From contig NZ_CP019602.1 in NCBI RefSeq assembly GCF_001661675.2, forward strand, positions 2,381,501-2,445,500: a stretch of DNA of 64,000 bases, given 5' to 3'. The number at the start of each line of letters is the position of its first letter. The first letter of the stretch is position 1. Origin of the DNA: Croceicoccus marinus (GTDB taxonomy: Bacteria; Pseudomonadota; Alphaproteobacteria; Sphingomonadales; Sphingomonadaceae). Both the position numbers and the translations under genes were made by a program. The notes beneath the pieces were generated by a model. The model saw only the letters and a program-made list of their open reading frames with translations, searched no databases and was not told where the DNA came from. Shown in pieces: positions 8,608-17,143 of the stretch.

Positions 8608-8808
8608 TTAGATCATCGATTTGGTGCTGTCAAAAGCCTTACGCGAACAGTCTACCTTGCACTTGGAGAATGTCGGCTTTCGATATCGGCATCTGTATCT
8701 TCGATTTCCGAATCGAGGGCACGAAGCCGCCCCCAAGCTACTACCTAATCCAATGGCAGGTATCAGGATCGCGATTAGAACGATGAAATGTCCAATATTG
8801 GGGCGCAT
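8608..8808 (-). CDS. Possible small membrane protein
   Basis: This 66-residue frame starts at ATG 8808 (MRPNIGHFIVLIAILIPAIG); a start at 8838 would add ten residues. It has one clear membrane segment (about 8-29) and then a short Cys- and Arg-rich tail with four cysteines. No family is recognised. It fills the gap between chrA and the recombinase gene. A real membrane segment in so short a frame is suggestive only, and the upstream ribosome site is weak. The rest of the gap (8524-8607 and 8809-8866) shows nothing I can name. Confidence 0.33.
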   Translation of the reverse strand: MRPNIGHFIVLIAILIPAIGLGSSLGAASCPRFGNRRYRCRYRKPTFSKCKVDCSRKAFDSTKSMI

Positions 8809-8866
8809 TGCTGCCAAGCGAATTAGACCCCACGACATTGAATTCGAATCTCTGGAGCGCGAAATC

Positions 8867-10048
8867 TCACTGACGCCAGGGGGCTTCGGATAGCGCCAGT
8901 CTGCACGCGATTTCATCACCAATTTCGGTCGCAGCCTCAAGGAGGGAGGTATCATCCAAGTGTGCATACCGAGCTGTTGTCGAAACCTGCCTGTGGCCAA
9001 GGAGGCTTCCAATCATCGGCAAAGTCTCGGATGATCGCGCTGCCAGGCTGGCATAGTTGTGCCTCAGATCGTGGAGCCTGACGTCATCCAGACCGGCATC
9101 ACGTCGGAGCTTGCGCCAGAACCAGTCAATCGCTGAAACCGACTGCCCCTTGAATGGAAACACCCGCTCATCCCTCTTCCCGCGCGGTAATCCATCCAGC
9201 ACCGCCCTCGCCTCCTCGCCAAGCCAGACGATACGCGGGCCGGTCTTGGAGTCGGTCAGTTTGAGCTTCCTCCCCTGAACCTCGCCCCAGGTGAGGTTGA
9301 GGATTTCGCCGCGTCGGCATCCTGTCAACGCGAGCAGTGTGACTAGCGCCACTTCGACGGGCTGGTCAGCGCGCCGGTCGGCAAGGGCTTTCCCGAGCCG
9401 CGCCATTTCGGCGTCGCTCAGAAACCGTTCGATCTTGCGCCCCCTGTTCTTCTTCACGCCTCGAAAGGGGTTTGAGTGCTCAGGAATATAGCCCCAGGCC
9501 TCGGCCTTGGCGAACATGGCTTTCAGAATTTCCATGGCGCGGTTTGCTGCACCCGGCCCTGCCGAGCGTGTAACCTCCGCGTGCCAGCGCACCGCATCGG
9601 CATGACCGATCTCGTCGATGAAGTTGTCCGCGAACGCATGATCGAGATGGGTGCGGCGGTAGATGTCGTGGATCTCGCGCGTCGACTTCTTCCAGGTCGG
9701 TGCCGCCACATCCCAGTAGGACTGAAGGAACGCCGCATAGGTCGGCGTCTTCCGGCCGCGCTTCTTCTTGTCTGCCGGGTTCTGCCCGAGCTCGATCCGG
9801 AGGATCAGTCGGCGGGCAACATCCTTCGCGAGGCGCTCGGTAACAATGGCGGCATCGCCGATCGTTATCAACCGCTGCTTGCCGCCGATGGTCCGCTGGA
9901 GGACGTAGCTCTTGCGTCCTGAGATGTGGATGCGCTCGCCAAAGCCCGGAAGCACATAGTCAAACCTCGTTCGCCGCTTCCCCGCCTCACCCGGAACAAC
10001 GCGCGCGAGTTCCTCGGCCAGGATATGCTTGAGGTCGTATCCCGTCAC
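8867..10048 (-). CDS. Tyrosine recombinase/integrase (second of a pair)
   Basis: This 393-residue integrase has the phage P4-like layout: an N-terminal arm-binding region with SGRKSYVLQRTIGG, a central core-binding domain (TYAAFLQSYWDVAAPTWKKS), and a C-terminal catalytic domain. Catalytic residues are seen as TGCRRGEIL (first Arg), RLHDLRHNYAS (His-x-x-Arg), LGHRQVSTTARY and the nucleophile Tyr in ARYAHLDD. Length and motifs are complete. Its ATG overlaps the stop of the upstream recombinase (ATGA, 10045-10048), so both are co-translated. It would catalyse integration or excision of the surrounding island. Confidence 0.93.
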   Translation of the reverse strand: MTGYDLKHILAEELARVVPGEAGKRRTRFDYVLPGFGERIHISGRKSYVLQRTIGGKQRLITIGDAAIVTERLAKDVARRLILRIELGQNPADKKKRGRKTPTYAAFLQSYWDVAAPTWKKSTREIHDIYRRTHLDHAFADNFIDEIGHADAVRWHAEVTRSAGPGAANRAMEILKAMFAKAEAWGYIPEHSNPFRGVKKNRGRKIERFLSDAEMARLGKALADRRADQPVEVALVTLLALTGCRRGEILNLTWGEVQGRKLKLTDSKTGPRIVWLGEEARAVLDGLPRGKRDERVFPFKGQSVSAIDWFWRKLRRDAGLDDVRLHDLRHNYASLAARSSETLPMIGSLLGHRQVSTTARYAHLDDTSLLEAATEIGDEIACRLALSEAPWRQ

Positions 10049-11289
10049 GCCGCGATGCCCAGTGCGCCGGCGAGGCTCGAACAGATCCGCTCGGCACTCT
10101 CCAAGATGATGTCGTCGGCTAGGTGCGCATAGCGCGCGGTCGTCTCGGGCAACGCATGCCCCAAGAGCTTGCCGATGGTCGCGAGCGGAATGCCCTTGGC
10201 AATGGCCACCGAGGCAAAGCTGTGGCGAAGATCATGAAGCCGGACATCGGGTAGAGCGGCCTTGCGCCTGATTTTGATCCAGTGCTGTCCCAGATCGATT
10301 GGAATCTCCCGATGCAACGCCGGAAAGACAAGCTGGTCGTCGGCACGGCGGTCGAGGCCATTCAGAACGTCAATCGCTTGCCGGTTGAGATAGATGGTCT
10401 TCGGGCCGGTCTTGCTGTCGGGCAAGGCAAGTCGAGGAATCTGGACGTAGCGCCAGCGCAGTGTTGTGATCTCAGAGGCACGTGCGCCCGTGTAAACGAA
10501 CATGAGGAGCGCCGGGATCACGAACGGGTTCGCAAACTCGTGACTGGCTAACACGCGGCCGAGCCGGCGGTATTCGTCGGCGGAAAGGTAGCGCTCCGGG
10601 AGCTCGCGCTTGAAGCGGGAAACACCGCGACAAGGGTTGGTGCTCTTGGCGCGATACCCGAGCTTTTCCGCATACTGCATCATGACAGACATGATCGGGA
10701 TGGTGCGATTGAAGCTCCCTTCCCTCTTTGTCATGGTGTCGCGCCAGCGGTTGATGTCTGACCGTGCGATCATGTCGACCGGAAGTTCGCCGAAATGCGG
10801 AATGAGCAGCTGATCGATGCGCGAGCGCGAGCTCGTCCTGGTCGACGGCTTCCAGTGCGGCGAATAGTCGGTCCAGAATTCCTCGGCGAAGTCGACAAAG
10901 AGCGGGACCTTTTTCTGCTCGGGCGCAGACGGCAGGTCGGCAAGCGTAGCCCTGATGAGCAATCTGCGCGCGGCAGCGCGCGCGGCGGGAGCGCCCAGCG
11001 CACCTGCCGCCACTCCCGCGCGTCCCAGCGTCACCATCCTCTGCACGCCTCGGGGCCTGTACTTCACTATCCAGCTAAGGTGTCCGGACTTGCGCTTGCG
11101 CAGTCCGAAGCCAGGCAGTTCATTATCCCATGTAATCCCGAGCGGAAGTGAGGCTCGACGGGCCACATGACCGGTCAGTTTCAGCTTATTGGATTGGCGT
11201 TTGTGGGTGACGGCTGTGCCTTGCCCACCCACAGATTGCCGGTGGGTTAGAAATTTCGAACTATCTGTTTTTACTAGGTTTTGCTCCAT
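10045..11289 (-). CDS. Tyrosine recombinase/integrase (first of a pair)
   Basis: This 414-residue protein is a second site-specific recombinase, distinct from its downstream partner. An N-terminal DUF4102-like arm region contains LPLGITWDNELPGFGLRKRK. A core-binding domain lies at about residues 128-215 (FVDFAEEFWTDYSPHWKPS). The catalytic motifs are YTGARASEIT (Arg), RLHDLRHSFAS (His-x-x-Arg), LGHALPETTARY and the active Tyr in ARYAHLAD. It leads the two-gene unit and has 361 bases of divergent intergenic DNA upstream. Two overlapping recombinase genes suggest the proteins act together. Confidence 0.93.
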   Translation of the reverse strand: MEQNLVKTDSSKFLTHRQSVGGQGTAVTHKRQSNKLKLTGHVARRASLPLGITWDNELPGFGLRKRKSGHLSWIVKYRPRGVQRMVTLGRAGVAAGALGAPAARAAARRLLIRATLADLPSAPEQKKVPLFVDFAEEFWTDYSPHWKPSTRTSSRSRIDQLLIPHFGELPVDMIARSDINRWRDTMTKREGSFNRTIPIMSVMMQYAEKLGYRAKSTNPCRGVSRFKRELPERYLSADEYRRLGRVLASHEFANPFVIPALLMFVYTGARASEITTLRWRYVQIPRLALPDSKTGPKTIYLNRQAIDVLNGLDRRADDQLVFPALHREIPIDLGQHWIKIRRKAALPDVRLHDLRHSFASVAIAKGIPLATIGKLLGHALPETTARYAHLADDIILESAERICSSLAGALGIAA

Positions 11290-11650
11290 AAATGCAGCTT
11301 AGGCTGCGTCCGGTGTGCTGGGTCAAGCCCATACTCATATGCGCGTCAGTGACCAGGAAATTTGCCTGAAAGAATCCCGCAGAAAATTGTTGTATTTCAA
11401 GTTGGATAGGCGGCCGCGCGCGACAACCGAGCGCCGAAATTTATAGAAAGCACTTCTGACGGATTGGTCCTGAATTTGGCTATTTGTTCCGGAATGGGGA
11501 CCAAATACCCTTGATCAGATGCCAACTTCCCCTGGTGATTAGCGTCGCACTTCAGGGTATTGCCTCTTGGCATATTCTGCGCATATGTTCCCTTAATGTT
11601 CTCACCTATTGCAAAGTGCCTCAGAGTGCTGCAAGGTGCTGCAAAGGGGA
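11290..11650. promoter_or_regulatory. Divergent control region between the recombinase pair and the RM genes
   Basis: This 361-base, comparatively AT-rich gap separates genes read in opposite directions, so promoters for both should lie here. I cannot place -35/-10 boxes firmly. Its right end holds the ten-base repeats described separately. No attachment site can be assigned without a second copy. Confidence 0.45.
11626..11645 (+). repeat. Tandem 10-bp repeats before the RHH gene
   Basis: GTGCTGCAA occurs twice, at 11626-11634 and 11636-11644, exactly ten bases apart. A weaker relative (GCAAAGTGCC) starts at 11611. The repeats end just before the ribosome site GGGGA of the ribbon-helix-helix gene. 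One-helical-turn spacing is typical of operators for such proteins, so autoregulation is a reasonable inference. Confidence 0.5.
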
Positions 11651-11863
11651 ATGGCGATGGCTGCCAAAAATCGAGTCACGATCAATCTTGAGGACGAAGA
11701 ATACGAAGCTCTCGTTGACGTTGCGACGAGAGCCGACCGCTCGATTGCGTGGGTTGGAAGGCATGCAATCGTGGAGTTTCTAGTGTCCAAAGAGAGGAAA
11801 GAAGTTCCCCTCCTCGCTATCGCAGGAACAGGCAGCTCGCCGTTCGGGAAGCCGAAAGGATGA
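11651..11863 (+). CDS. Ribbon-helix-helix (CopG-like) regulator
   Basis: This 70-residue protein has the fold pattern of ribbon-helix-helix repressors: a short beta strand (RVTINLEDEEYEAL, residues 8-21), helix A (LVDVATRADRSI) and helix B (WVGRHAIVEFLVSKER). ATG 11651 follows GGGGA. The open frame extends upstream to 11609, but those codons overlap the tandem repeats and are probably not translated. Its stop overlaps the methyltransferase start (ATGA), so it heads the restriction-modification operon. It probably controls methylase expression like a C protein, though its fold class differs from the usual HTH C proteins. Confidence 0.75.
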   Translation: MAMAAKNRVTINLEDEEYEALVDVATRADRSIAWVGRHAIVEFLVSKERKEVPLLAIAGTGSSPFGKPKG

Positions 11864-12762
11864 AGTATCTTGGCGGAGATATTCACCAAGGTGATTGCCT
11901 TGAGGTAATGGCTGATTTGCCCGATCAGTCAGTCGATCTGATCCTTTGCGATCTACCTTATGGGACCACACAGAATAAGTGGGACAGCGTCATTCCGTTG
12001 GACGAGCTTTGGTCTCAGTATCGAAGGATTATCAAGCCGAAAGGCGTGATCGCTTTGTCATCCCAAGGTATCTTCACAGCGCGCCTGATGCTGAGCAATG
12101 AGGCGTGGTTTAAGTACAAATTCGTGTGGGTAAAAAGCAAGCCGACCAACTTCCTTAATGCTCGTCGCCAGCCCCTTCGGCAACACGAGGACATCTGCAT
12201 TTTCTACGGCAGACAACCTAATTACAGGCCTGTCATGTCGAAGGGTGAACCGTACGATAAGGGGACCCGCAAAGCGCAGTATACCGGAAGCTATGGGGAC
12301 TTTAAGCCTGTCCAGGTGAAGAGTGACGGCGAGCGGTTTCCGACCGATACGCTTTACTGCAAGACAGCAGAAAGCGAAGCAGGCGGCCGAGTGTGGCACC
12401 CCACACAAAAGCCCGTTGCGTTGGGTCGTTACCTGATACGGATGTTCACTGGGCCGGGTGACGTTGTGTTGGACAACGCGTTCGGAAGCGGAAGCTTTTT
12501 GGTTGCCGCAGCGCTTGAGGGGCGGCGTTTCATCGGAATCGAAAAGAACGAGGAGGTCCACCTCTTCAAGGAAAAGCAAATTGACTACATCAAGGTCGCC
12601 AAGGAGCGGCTTACAGAGGTTGAAGCAGCCATCAAAGCTAAGACCCCCGCACCGCCGTTATATTCGGCACTCCAACCTGCGGCACGAGCTGGTCAGCCAA
12701 ACCGTCGGGGTATGGTTGACGTCGATGCGGTCATTAGAGACTCAGAGAAGCTAACCGCGTGA
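11860..12762 (+). CDS. DNA methyltransferase, beta-class N6/N4 amino-methylase
   Basis: This 300-residue enzyme has motif IV first (CDLPYGTTQNKWD, DLPY at 31-34) and the AdoMet site late (LDNAFGSGSFLVAAALEGR, FGSGSF at 208-213). HPTQKP lies at 180-185. This order defines beta-class amino-methylases, which methylate adenine N6 or cytosine N4. The longer frame from 11749 is a shadow of the RHH gene; ATG 11860 overlaps that gene's stop and gives the expected N-terminus. It in turn overlaps the next gene by GTGA. It probably protects host DNA against a nuclease of the same cluster. Confidence 0.92.
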   Translation: MKYLGGDIHQGDCLEVMADLPDQSVDLILCDLPYGTTQNKWDSVIPLDELWSQYRRIIKPKGVIALSSQGIFTARLMLSNEAWFKYKFVWVKSKPTNFLNARRQPLRQHEDICIFYGRQPNYRPVMSKGEPYDKGTRKAQYTGSYGDFKPVQVKSDGERFPTDTLYCKTAESEAGGRVWHPTQKPVALGRYLIRMFTGPGDVVLDNAFGSGSFLVAAALEGRRFIGIEKNEEVHLFKEKQIDYIKVAKERLTEVEAAIKAKTPAPPLYSALQPAARAGQPNRRGMVDVDAVIRDSEKLTA

Positions 12763-15479
12763 GTGGTCCCTCTGCTAACTACAACGAGCGTTCATGGGCG
12801 ATTGATTTGATCGGCCATATGAAGTTGCTCGCCGCCCGCGATAATCGTTCGATCAAAGATGCAGGCGGTGAGCAAACCGTCAAGGCGGAAGGGGGTAGCC
12901 TCTTCCCGGATGTCTTGCTTTTCGGCGATCGTTCAACCGCACGGATTCTGCAGGGTTGGGAATTGAAGATGCCCGATACGAGCATCGACGATTTCGAGTT
13001 CCGTGATAACGCGGAGACCAAAGCACGAGCTCTCGGCCTAGATAGTTTTCTGCTTTGGAACGTGTCGCATGCGCGGCTTTACACCCGCAACGATGAAACG
13101 GGCGAGTTTGAAGCAGCGGAGCGTTGGGATGAACTCTCGGACATCAAGACCCGCGCTAGCGTGGCAAGCAGCCGAGGACGGTGGGAAGCCTTAGCAGAGA
13201 AAATTTTCGGGCATCTGAATGACCTTTTTGACCGCGGGTCGCTCGAAGGTCGACAGTTTATCGACGCTTATCGCAGCGGTGGCGTAACATCTCTCATTAT
13301 GGAAAATTCGGGGTTGGTAGCACAGGCGTTGACGGACGCCGCGCGCCGAGATTCTCGACTACGAGCCGAGATGACATTGTGGTGGGACCGATACCGGGCC
13401 GAATATGGCGAGGGCTCCAAGGAGCAGGTCTTAGCGCAAGCAGTTATATCCAATTGGATTGGGAAAATTCTATTCGGACATATCCTTAGAGAGAAGGATG
13501 TGCGCGCCCGGCGAGTTGCTGCGATTGATGAAGACACCACTCCTAGTGAAGCGCTCGACCTATTCCGGCAATTGTCCGAGGACTGCAATTTCTGGACGAT
13601 ATTCTCGGATAGCCTAGGGCTAAGTCTGGTGCCCACGCCGGTCTGGGACCAACTCTTACAGTTCCACAAATTGCTGTCCGACCTGCGGGTCGGTTCGGTA
13701 GACCAGGGGCAGCTCTCTGGAGTACTGGAAGCTACGGTCGAGGTGGCCGTTCGCAAACTTCGCGGGCAATATCCTACACCAATCGAGCTTGCGCGCCTCC
13801 TCACAAGCCTTTGTATTCGGAACACGGTGGAGGACCGGGTTCTCGATCCGTGCTGCGGAAGCGGGACAATTGCGCGCGCAGCAATTGAACAGAAGTTATC
13901 GGCGAGTGTCGATCCTGACCGGGTGGCTTCGACGGTTTTTGCAGGCGACCAAGATCCACAAGCGGTGCAGATCGCGACCTTCGCGTTGGCAAAAGCGAGC
14001 CTGATGCATCAGCCGCTACGTATATTCCAAAGGGACGCTTTTTCTCTAGAACGCGAAACCGATCTTGACTTCCGTAATCCTACAAACGGCAATGTCTTTG
14101 CCGAACGCGTTGGCCAGTTTGACGCCATTACCAGCAACTTGCCCTTCGTAGCGCAGGCTGGGCGAAAGCAATATGGGAATGCCCTTGACCGTGTGGCTGC
14201 AAGCCTCGGCCAAGGTGGTGAAAGGTTCACTCGGCGCGCCGACGTTTCAGCTTATTTGCCGTTCGCCTTACATCCGCTTTTGAATGACAATGGGCGTCTT
14301 GGAATCATCATTACCAATGCGTGGCTTGGTACAGATTGGGGCGACGATTTCTACTCGCTACTGGGACGCTACTATGATCTCAAGTGTGTGATCACGTCGG
14401 GCGCTGGACGCTGGTTTCAGAACAGCGAGGTTGTTACCAACATCCTGATTCTCGACAAGAAAGCTGATCCATCAACGCCCAGCGGCAATGTTAAATACGT
14501 GGTCTTGACCCGACCGCTAGAAGAGCTTGCTGATGAGGAAGCGGTTGAGATCGCAGCGGCTCAAATTGAGCTAGGCCAGACGCAGAATGACACGATGACA
14601 ATTCGCGAAGTCAGCCACGCTGACCTCGCCCGGTATCGACAATTCGGATTAGGCGGGAACGCGCAATTCGTCGACTGTGATTGGATTTTAGACCTACCGC
14701 TGAGCCCGCTGACCGATCACTTCGCAATCCGGCGTGGAGAACGTCGGGGAATGAATGCGCTTTTCTACCCTGATGCTGGGCATGGCATCGAGGCGGAATA
14801 CGTGAAACCGCTAGCAAAAGGACCGAGCGATTTCGCCCGACTGACAAGTCCCGCCGCAAAGGTGGCCTTCTCTTGTTCCCGATCCAAGGCGGAACTTGAA
14901 GCTCTGGGGCACAAGGGAGCACTAGCTTGGATCAAGCGATTCGAGACGCCCGAAAACATTGCCAAGTTGAGCCGGAATGGCATGCATTGGTATGAGATGC
15001 GCGCGGACACGCTGACCGATTTGGTGATGTTTATTGCTTATGGTGACCGTCTGTTTGTCGGTCGTGTTGATCCGCCGGCATTCGCAGATCAGCGTTTGGT
15101 GCGGCTTGACCCAGTTCGCGAGATCGACATCGATTTGATGCATGCGTTGCTCAACAGCACGATATCAATGTTCCTAATCGAAGGTATGGGGTTCGGGAGA
15201 GGCTTGGGTGCCTTGGACTTGAACAAGGATCGCATTGAAAATTACATGCACTGCCTCGATCCGGGGGAACTCGATACGGCAGGCATTGAGGCGATCAAAG
15301 CGGCGTTCACGCCTCTTACTTCGCGCGATATTCTTGAGATTGCCGATGAGCTAGAGCAGGCAGATCGTCGTGAATTCGACCAAGCGGTCCTCAATGCCTT
15401 CCGACTAGATATCGATCTGGACCGGATTTATGATGCCCTGCTCTCGCTTGCAGAAATCCGTCGCACGGCAAACGAATAG
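12759..15479 (+). CDS. PD-ExK nuclease / N6-adenine methylase fusion (type IIG-like)
   Basis: This 906-residue protein combines two activities in one chain. Near the N-terminus FPD (D51), then GWELK (E68, K70) form a PD-(D/E)xK nuclease site. A helical region follows at about 140-340. A gamma-type methylase domain has motif I LDPCCGSGT at about 362-370 and motif IV SNLPF at about 459-463, a variant of NPPY. The C-terminal 300 residues resemble a target-recognition region. GTG 12759 overlaps the previous gene's stop. The enzyme may both cut and methylate a site, as type IIG enzymes do; which activity dominates cannot be told. It is convergent with a PLD-type nuclease six bases away. Confidence 0.87.
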   Translation: MSGPSANYNERSWAIDLIGHMKLLAARDNRSIKDAGGEQTVKAEGGSLFPDVLLFGDRSTARILQGWELKMPDTSIDDFEFRDNAETKARALGLDSFLLWNVSHARLYTRNDETGEFEAAERWDELSDIKTRASVASSRGRWEALAEKIFGHLNDLFDRGSLEGRQFIDAYRSGGVTSLIMENSGLVAQALTDAARRDSRLRAEMTLWWDRYRAEYGEGSKEQVLAQAVISNWIGKILFGHILREKDVRARRVAAIDEDTTPSEALDLFRQLSEDCNFWTIFSDSLGLSLVPTPVWDQLLQFHKLLSDLRVGSVDQGQLSGVLEATVEVAVRKLRGQYPTPIELARLLTSLCIRNTVEDRVLDPCCGSGTIARAAIEQKLSASVDPDRVASTVFAGDQDPQAVQIATFALAKASLMHQPLRIFQRDAFSLERETDLDFRNPTNGNVFAERVGQFDAITSNLPFVAQAGRKQYGNALDRVAASLGQGGERFTRRADVSAYLPFALHPLLNDNGRLGIIITNAWLGTDWGDDFYSLLGRYYDLKCVITSGAGRWFQNSEVVTNILILDKKADPSTPSGNVKYVVLTRPLEELADEEAVEIAAAQIELGQTQNDTMTIREVSHADLARYRQFGLGGNAQFVDCDWILDLPLSPLTDHFAIRRGERRGMNALFYPDAGHGIEAEYVKPLAKGPSDFARLTSPAAKVAFSCSRSKAELEALGHKGALAWIKRFETPENIAKLSRNGMHWYEMRADTLTDLVMFIAYGDRLFVGRVDPPAFADQRLVRLDPVREIDIDLMHALLNSTISMFLIEGMGFGRGLGALDLNKDRIENYMHCLDPGELDTAGIEAIKAAFTPLTSRDILEIADELEQADRREFDQAVLNAFRLDIDLDRIYDALLSLAEIRRTANE

Positions 15480-15485
15480 TACGGA

Positions 15486-16619
15486 TCAAATATAACCGAA
15501 TCGTCGCCCGCCGGGCCCATTCCTCGTCACAAACTGGGCATCAATGCCCTTCGATTGTTTAACAATACTTTTGAATCGTTGGCTCGTTATTTTGAGCAAC
15601 TGCATCTCGAATTTCTTAGTTCCAGAAAGTTTCCGGAAAACGATTGCAAGATCGGAACGGTTCGCTCCTGATGCAGGCCTCGTTGTTGTTCTGTTGACTG
15701 CGGATTGGATGGACGCCGAATTGAGCATCAGGCGCCACATGTCGTTCTGCACCCGTTTCGTGAAAACGAGGGCGTGCTCCTGTCCATCAACAGTGACGAA
15801 CTTTCTCTTCTCCGGTGAAGCACTCAACGCGAAGTAGGGCATCATTGCCTTTGGGAACTCAAGGTCTCGCCCGCCAGCATTTGCGCTACCGACTTCGAGC
15901 CAAGCGATAGTTGCACTTTTCGGACTTCCATCAAACGTGGGTTCTTCGCCTACAACCTCGTGGGGATCAGGTTCAGGTGGAGCGGCTCCAATGTCAGCAA
16001 CCTTCTTTCGTTGCTTCTTCGCCTTTTTAAACAGTTCCTTGTAGTCTGTAAGCTCCTGGACGGAGGGAGAGTGACCCAAGTTCCACATCTCCCGCCATTG
16101 CTTCTTAAGGGCGTTGGCTTCCTTTGCGGCCTCGGCGGTCAGTATCACGGCAACTTCACCATTCTTGCGGAGACCGTTTACCGTCATGTTTCCCGAGCCA
16201 ATGGCGGCAGCAGCATTGCTCTTTTCGCTCGAAGACCAAAGGAGATACATCTTGGGGTGAAATCTGCGTGATGGTGTAAGCTTCACAACACGCAGTTCGC
16301 TACCGGGCAACTGCTCTATGTACTCCAGCGCTTCTGGCTGGCTGATCGCGTCGTCTAGACCGACTACCCACCTTGATACTTGCGGGATGCCACCCACCGC
16401 CAAGGCGAGCGCTTTCACGCCGGGTAAGGTGGCGTACGCAACGGCGACATCCAGACGGTCGAAATTTCCCACCGCACTGGAAGCGGCTAAAGCCTTACCC
16501 AGCGTTTGGTCTGCCGCTCCACCCTGCGAGATCAGCGTCCACTTCAACGCAGACCGCCAAGAATGTGTATGATCGAATACCCAGTCATTGATGCCCCCCT
16601 CGAAACGCAGGATGCACAT
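15486..16619 (-). CDS. Phospholipase-D-family nuclease (BfiI/NgoFVII-like)
   Basis: This 377-residue protein has an N-terminal PLD-type nuclease domain. FHPKMYLLW at 120-128 supplies the H121/K123 pair, and AIGSGNMTVNGL (S142, N144) completes the usual HxK...GSxN pattern. The final aspartate of the classic HKD motif is missing, as in some restriction nucleases of this family. After a charged linker (about 190-230) a C-terminal domain may bind DNA, like the B3-like domain of BfiI; this is inference. BfiI-type enzymes cut DNA without metal ions. It faces the methylase fusion, with a six-base gap, so it is probably the restriction partner of that set. Confidence 0.8.
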   Translation of the reverse strand: MCILRFEGGINDWVFDHTHSWRSALKWTLISQGGAADQTLGKALAASSAVGNFDRLDVAVAYATLPGVKALALAVGGIPQVSRWVVGLDDAISQPEALEYIEQLPGSELRVVKLTPSRRFHPKMYLLWSSSEKSNAAAAIGSGNMTVNGLRKNGEVAVILTAEAAKEANALKKQWREMWNLGHSPSVQELTDYKELFKKAKKQRKKVADIGAAPPEPDPHEVVGEEPTFDGSPKSATIAWLEVGSANAGGRDLEFPKAMMPYFALSASPEKRKFVTVDGQEHALVFTKRVQNDMWRLMLNSASIQSAVNRTTTRPASGANRSDLAIVFRKLSGTKKFEMQLLKITSQRFKSIVKQSKGIDAQFVTRNGPGGRRFGYI

Positions 16620-16744
16620 GCAAGTTGAGAAGTCTACAGCACGATGCTCATTCGTTGCTCCCGAAGCTACTGAAGAGCTTATGCAATAGCCTCGCCAACT
16701 TGCTGAACCGTCCCACGTGAATTGGCGTCGTCAAGGGAGCATAG

Positions 16745-16895
16745 CGGTCGCTCGTCTAGACATTGGCATGACTGACTAGGCGCCCGATCATCGGCAAAGT
16801 TTCCTTTGGTTCGCCGCATCCCCTATATCGTGGATGCGGACACCAAGTAGTCCTGCCTCGTCTCTGCGCATGCGCCAGAAGCTATCCACGCAGCG
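16745..16895 (-). pseudogene. Decayed tyrosine recombinase fragment
   Basis: Translation on the minus strand gives VDSFWRMRRDEAGLLGVRIH in one frame, then ETLPMIGRLVSHANV, a stop, and TSDRYAPL in another. These align with VSAIDWFWRKLRRDAGLD, SETLPMIGSLLGHRQVS and ARYAHLDD of the recombinase at 8867-10048. The HxxR segment is mostly lost, and frameshifts and a stop are present, so the copy is dead. It sits at the far side of the defence genes. The rest of the 16620-17143 gap shows no further gene. Confidence 0.75.
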
Positions 16896-17143
16896 AAGTG
16901 GCTTTCGTTCCTGAACTTCGCATCAAGGGGTGTGATTTGAGTATCGGCTTTCGGGCGGTCGAAGGAAGGCAACCAATGACTGAAGTTGGGGCGCAAGCGG
17001 GAGCGATCAGGGCAAATCAGCGGCGATTTCCCAATGATTTGAGTGCCCAGCTTCGTCCTCTATGGGGCACCAAATAATCCCTGACATATCGGATAAACTC
17101 CCCTTGCGGGGACCGGCAGCGCGATTGCGGGCTCGGGCGGGCG

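Noticed and set aside
8867..11289. RIT element (recombinase in trio)
   Set aside because: Only two intact genes are present; the third recombinase piece is 5 kb away and decayed.
5905..16995. TTGGGGCGC found in three gaps (near 5908, 8797 and 16984), considered as island attachment repeats
   Set aside because: Only nine bases are shared, flanks differ, and chance matches are expected in GC-rich DNA. No longer repeat was seen.
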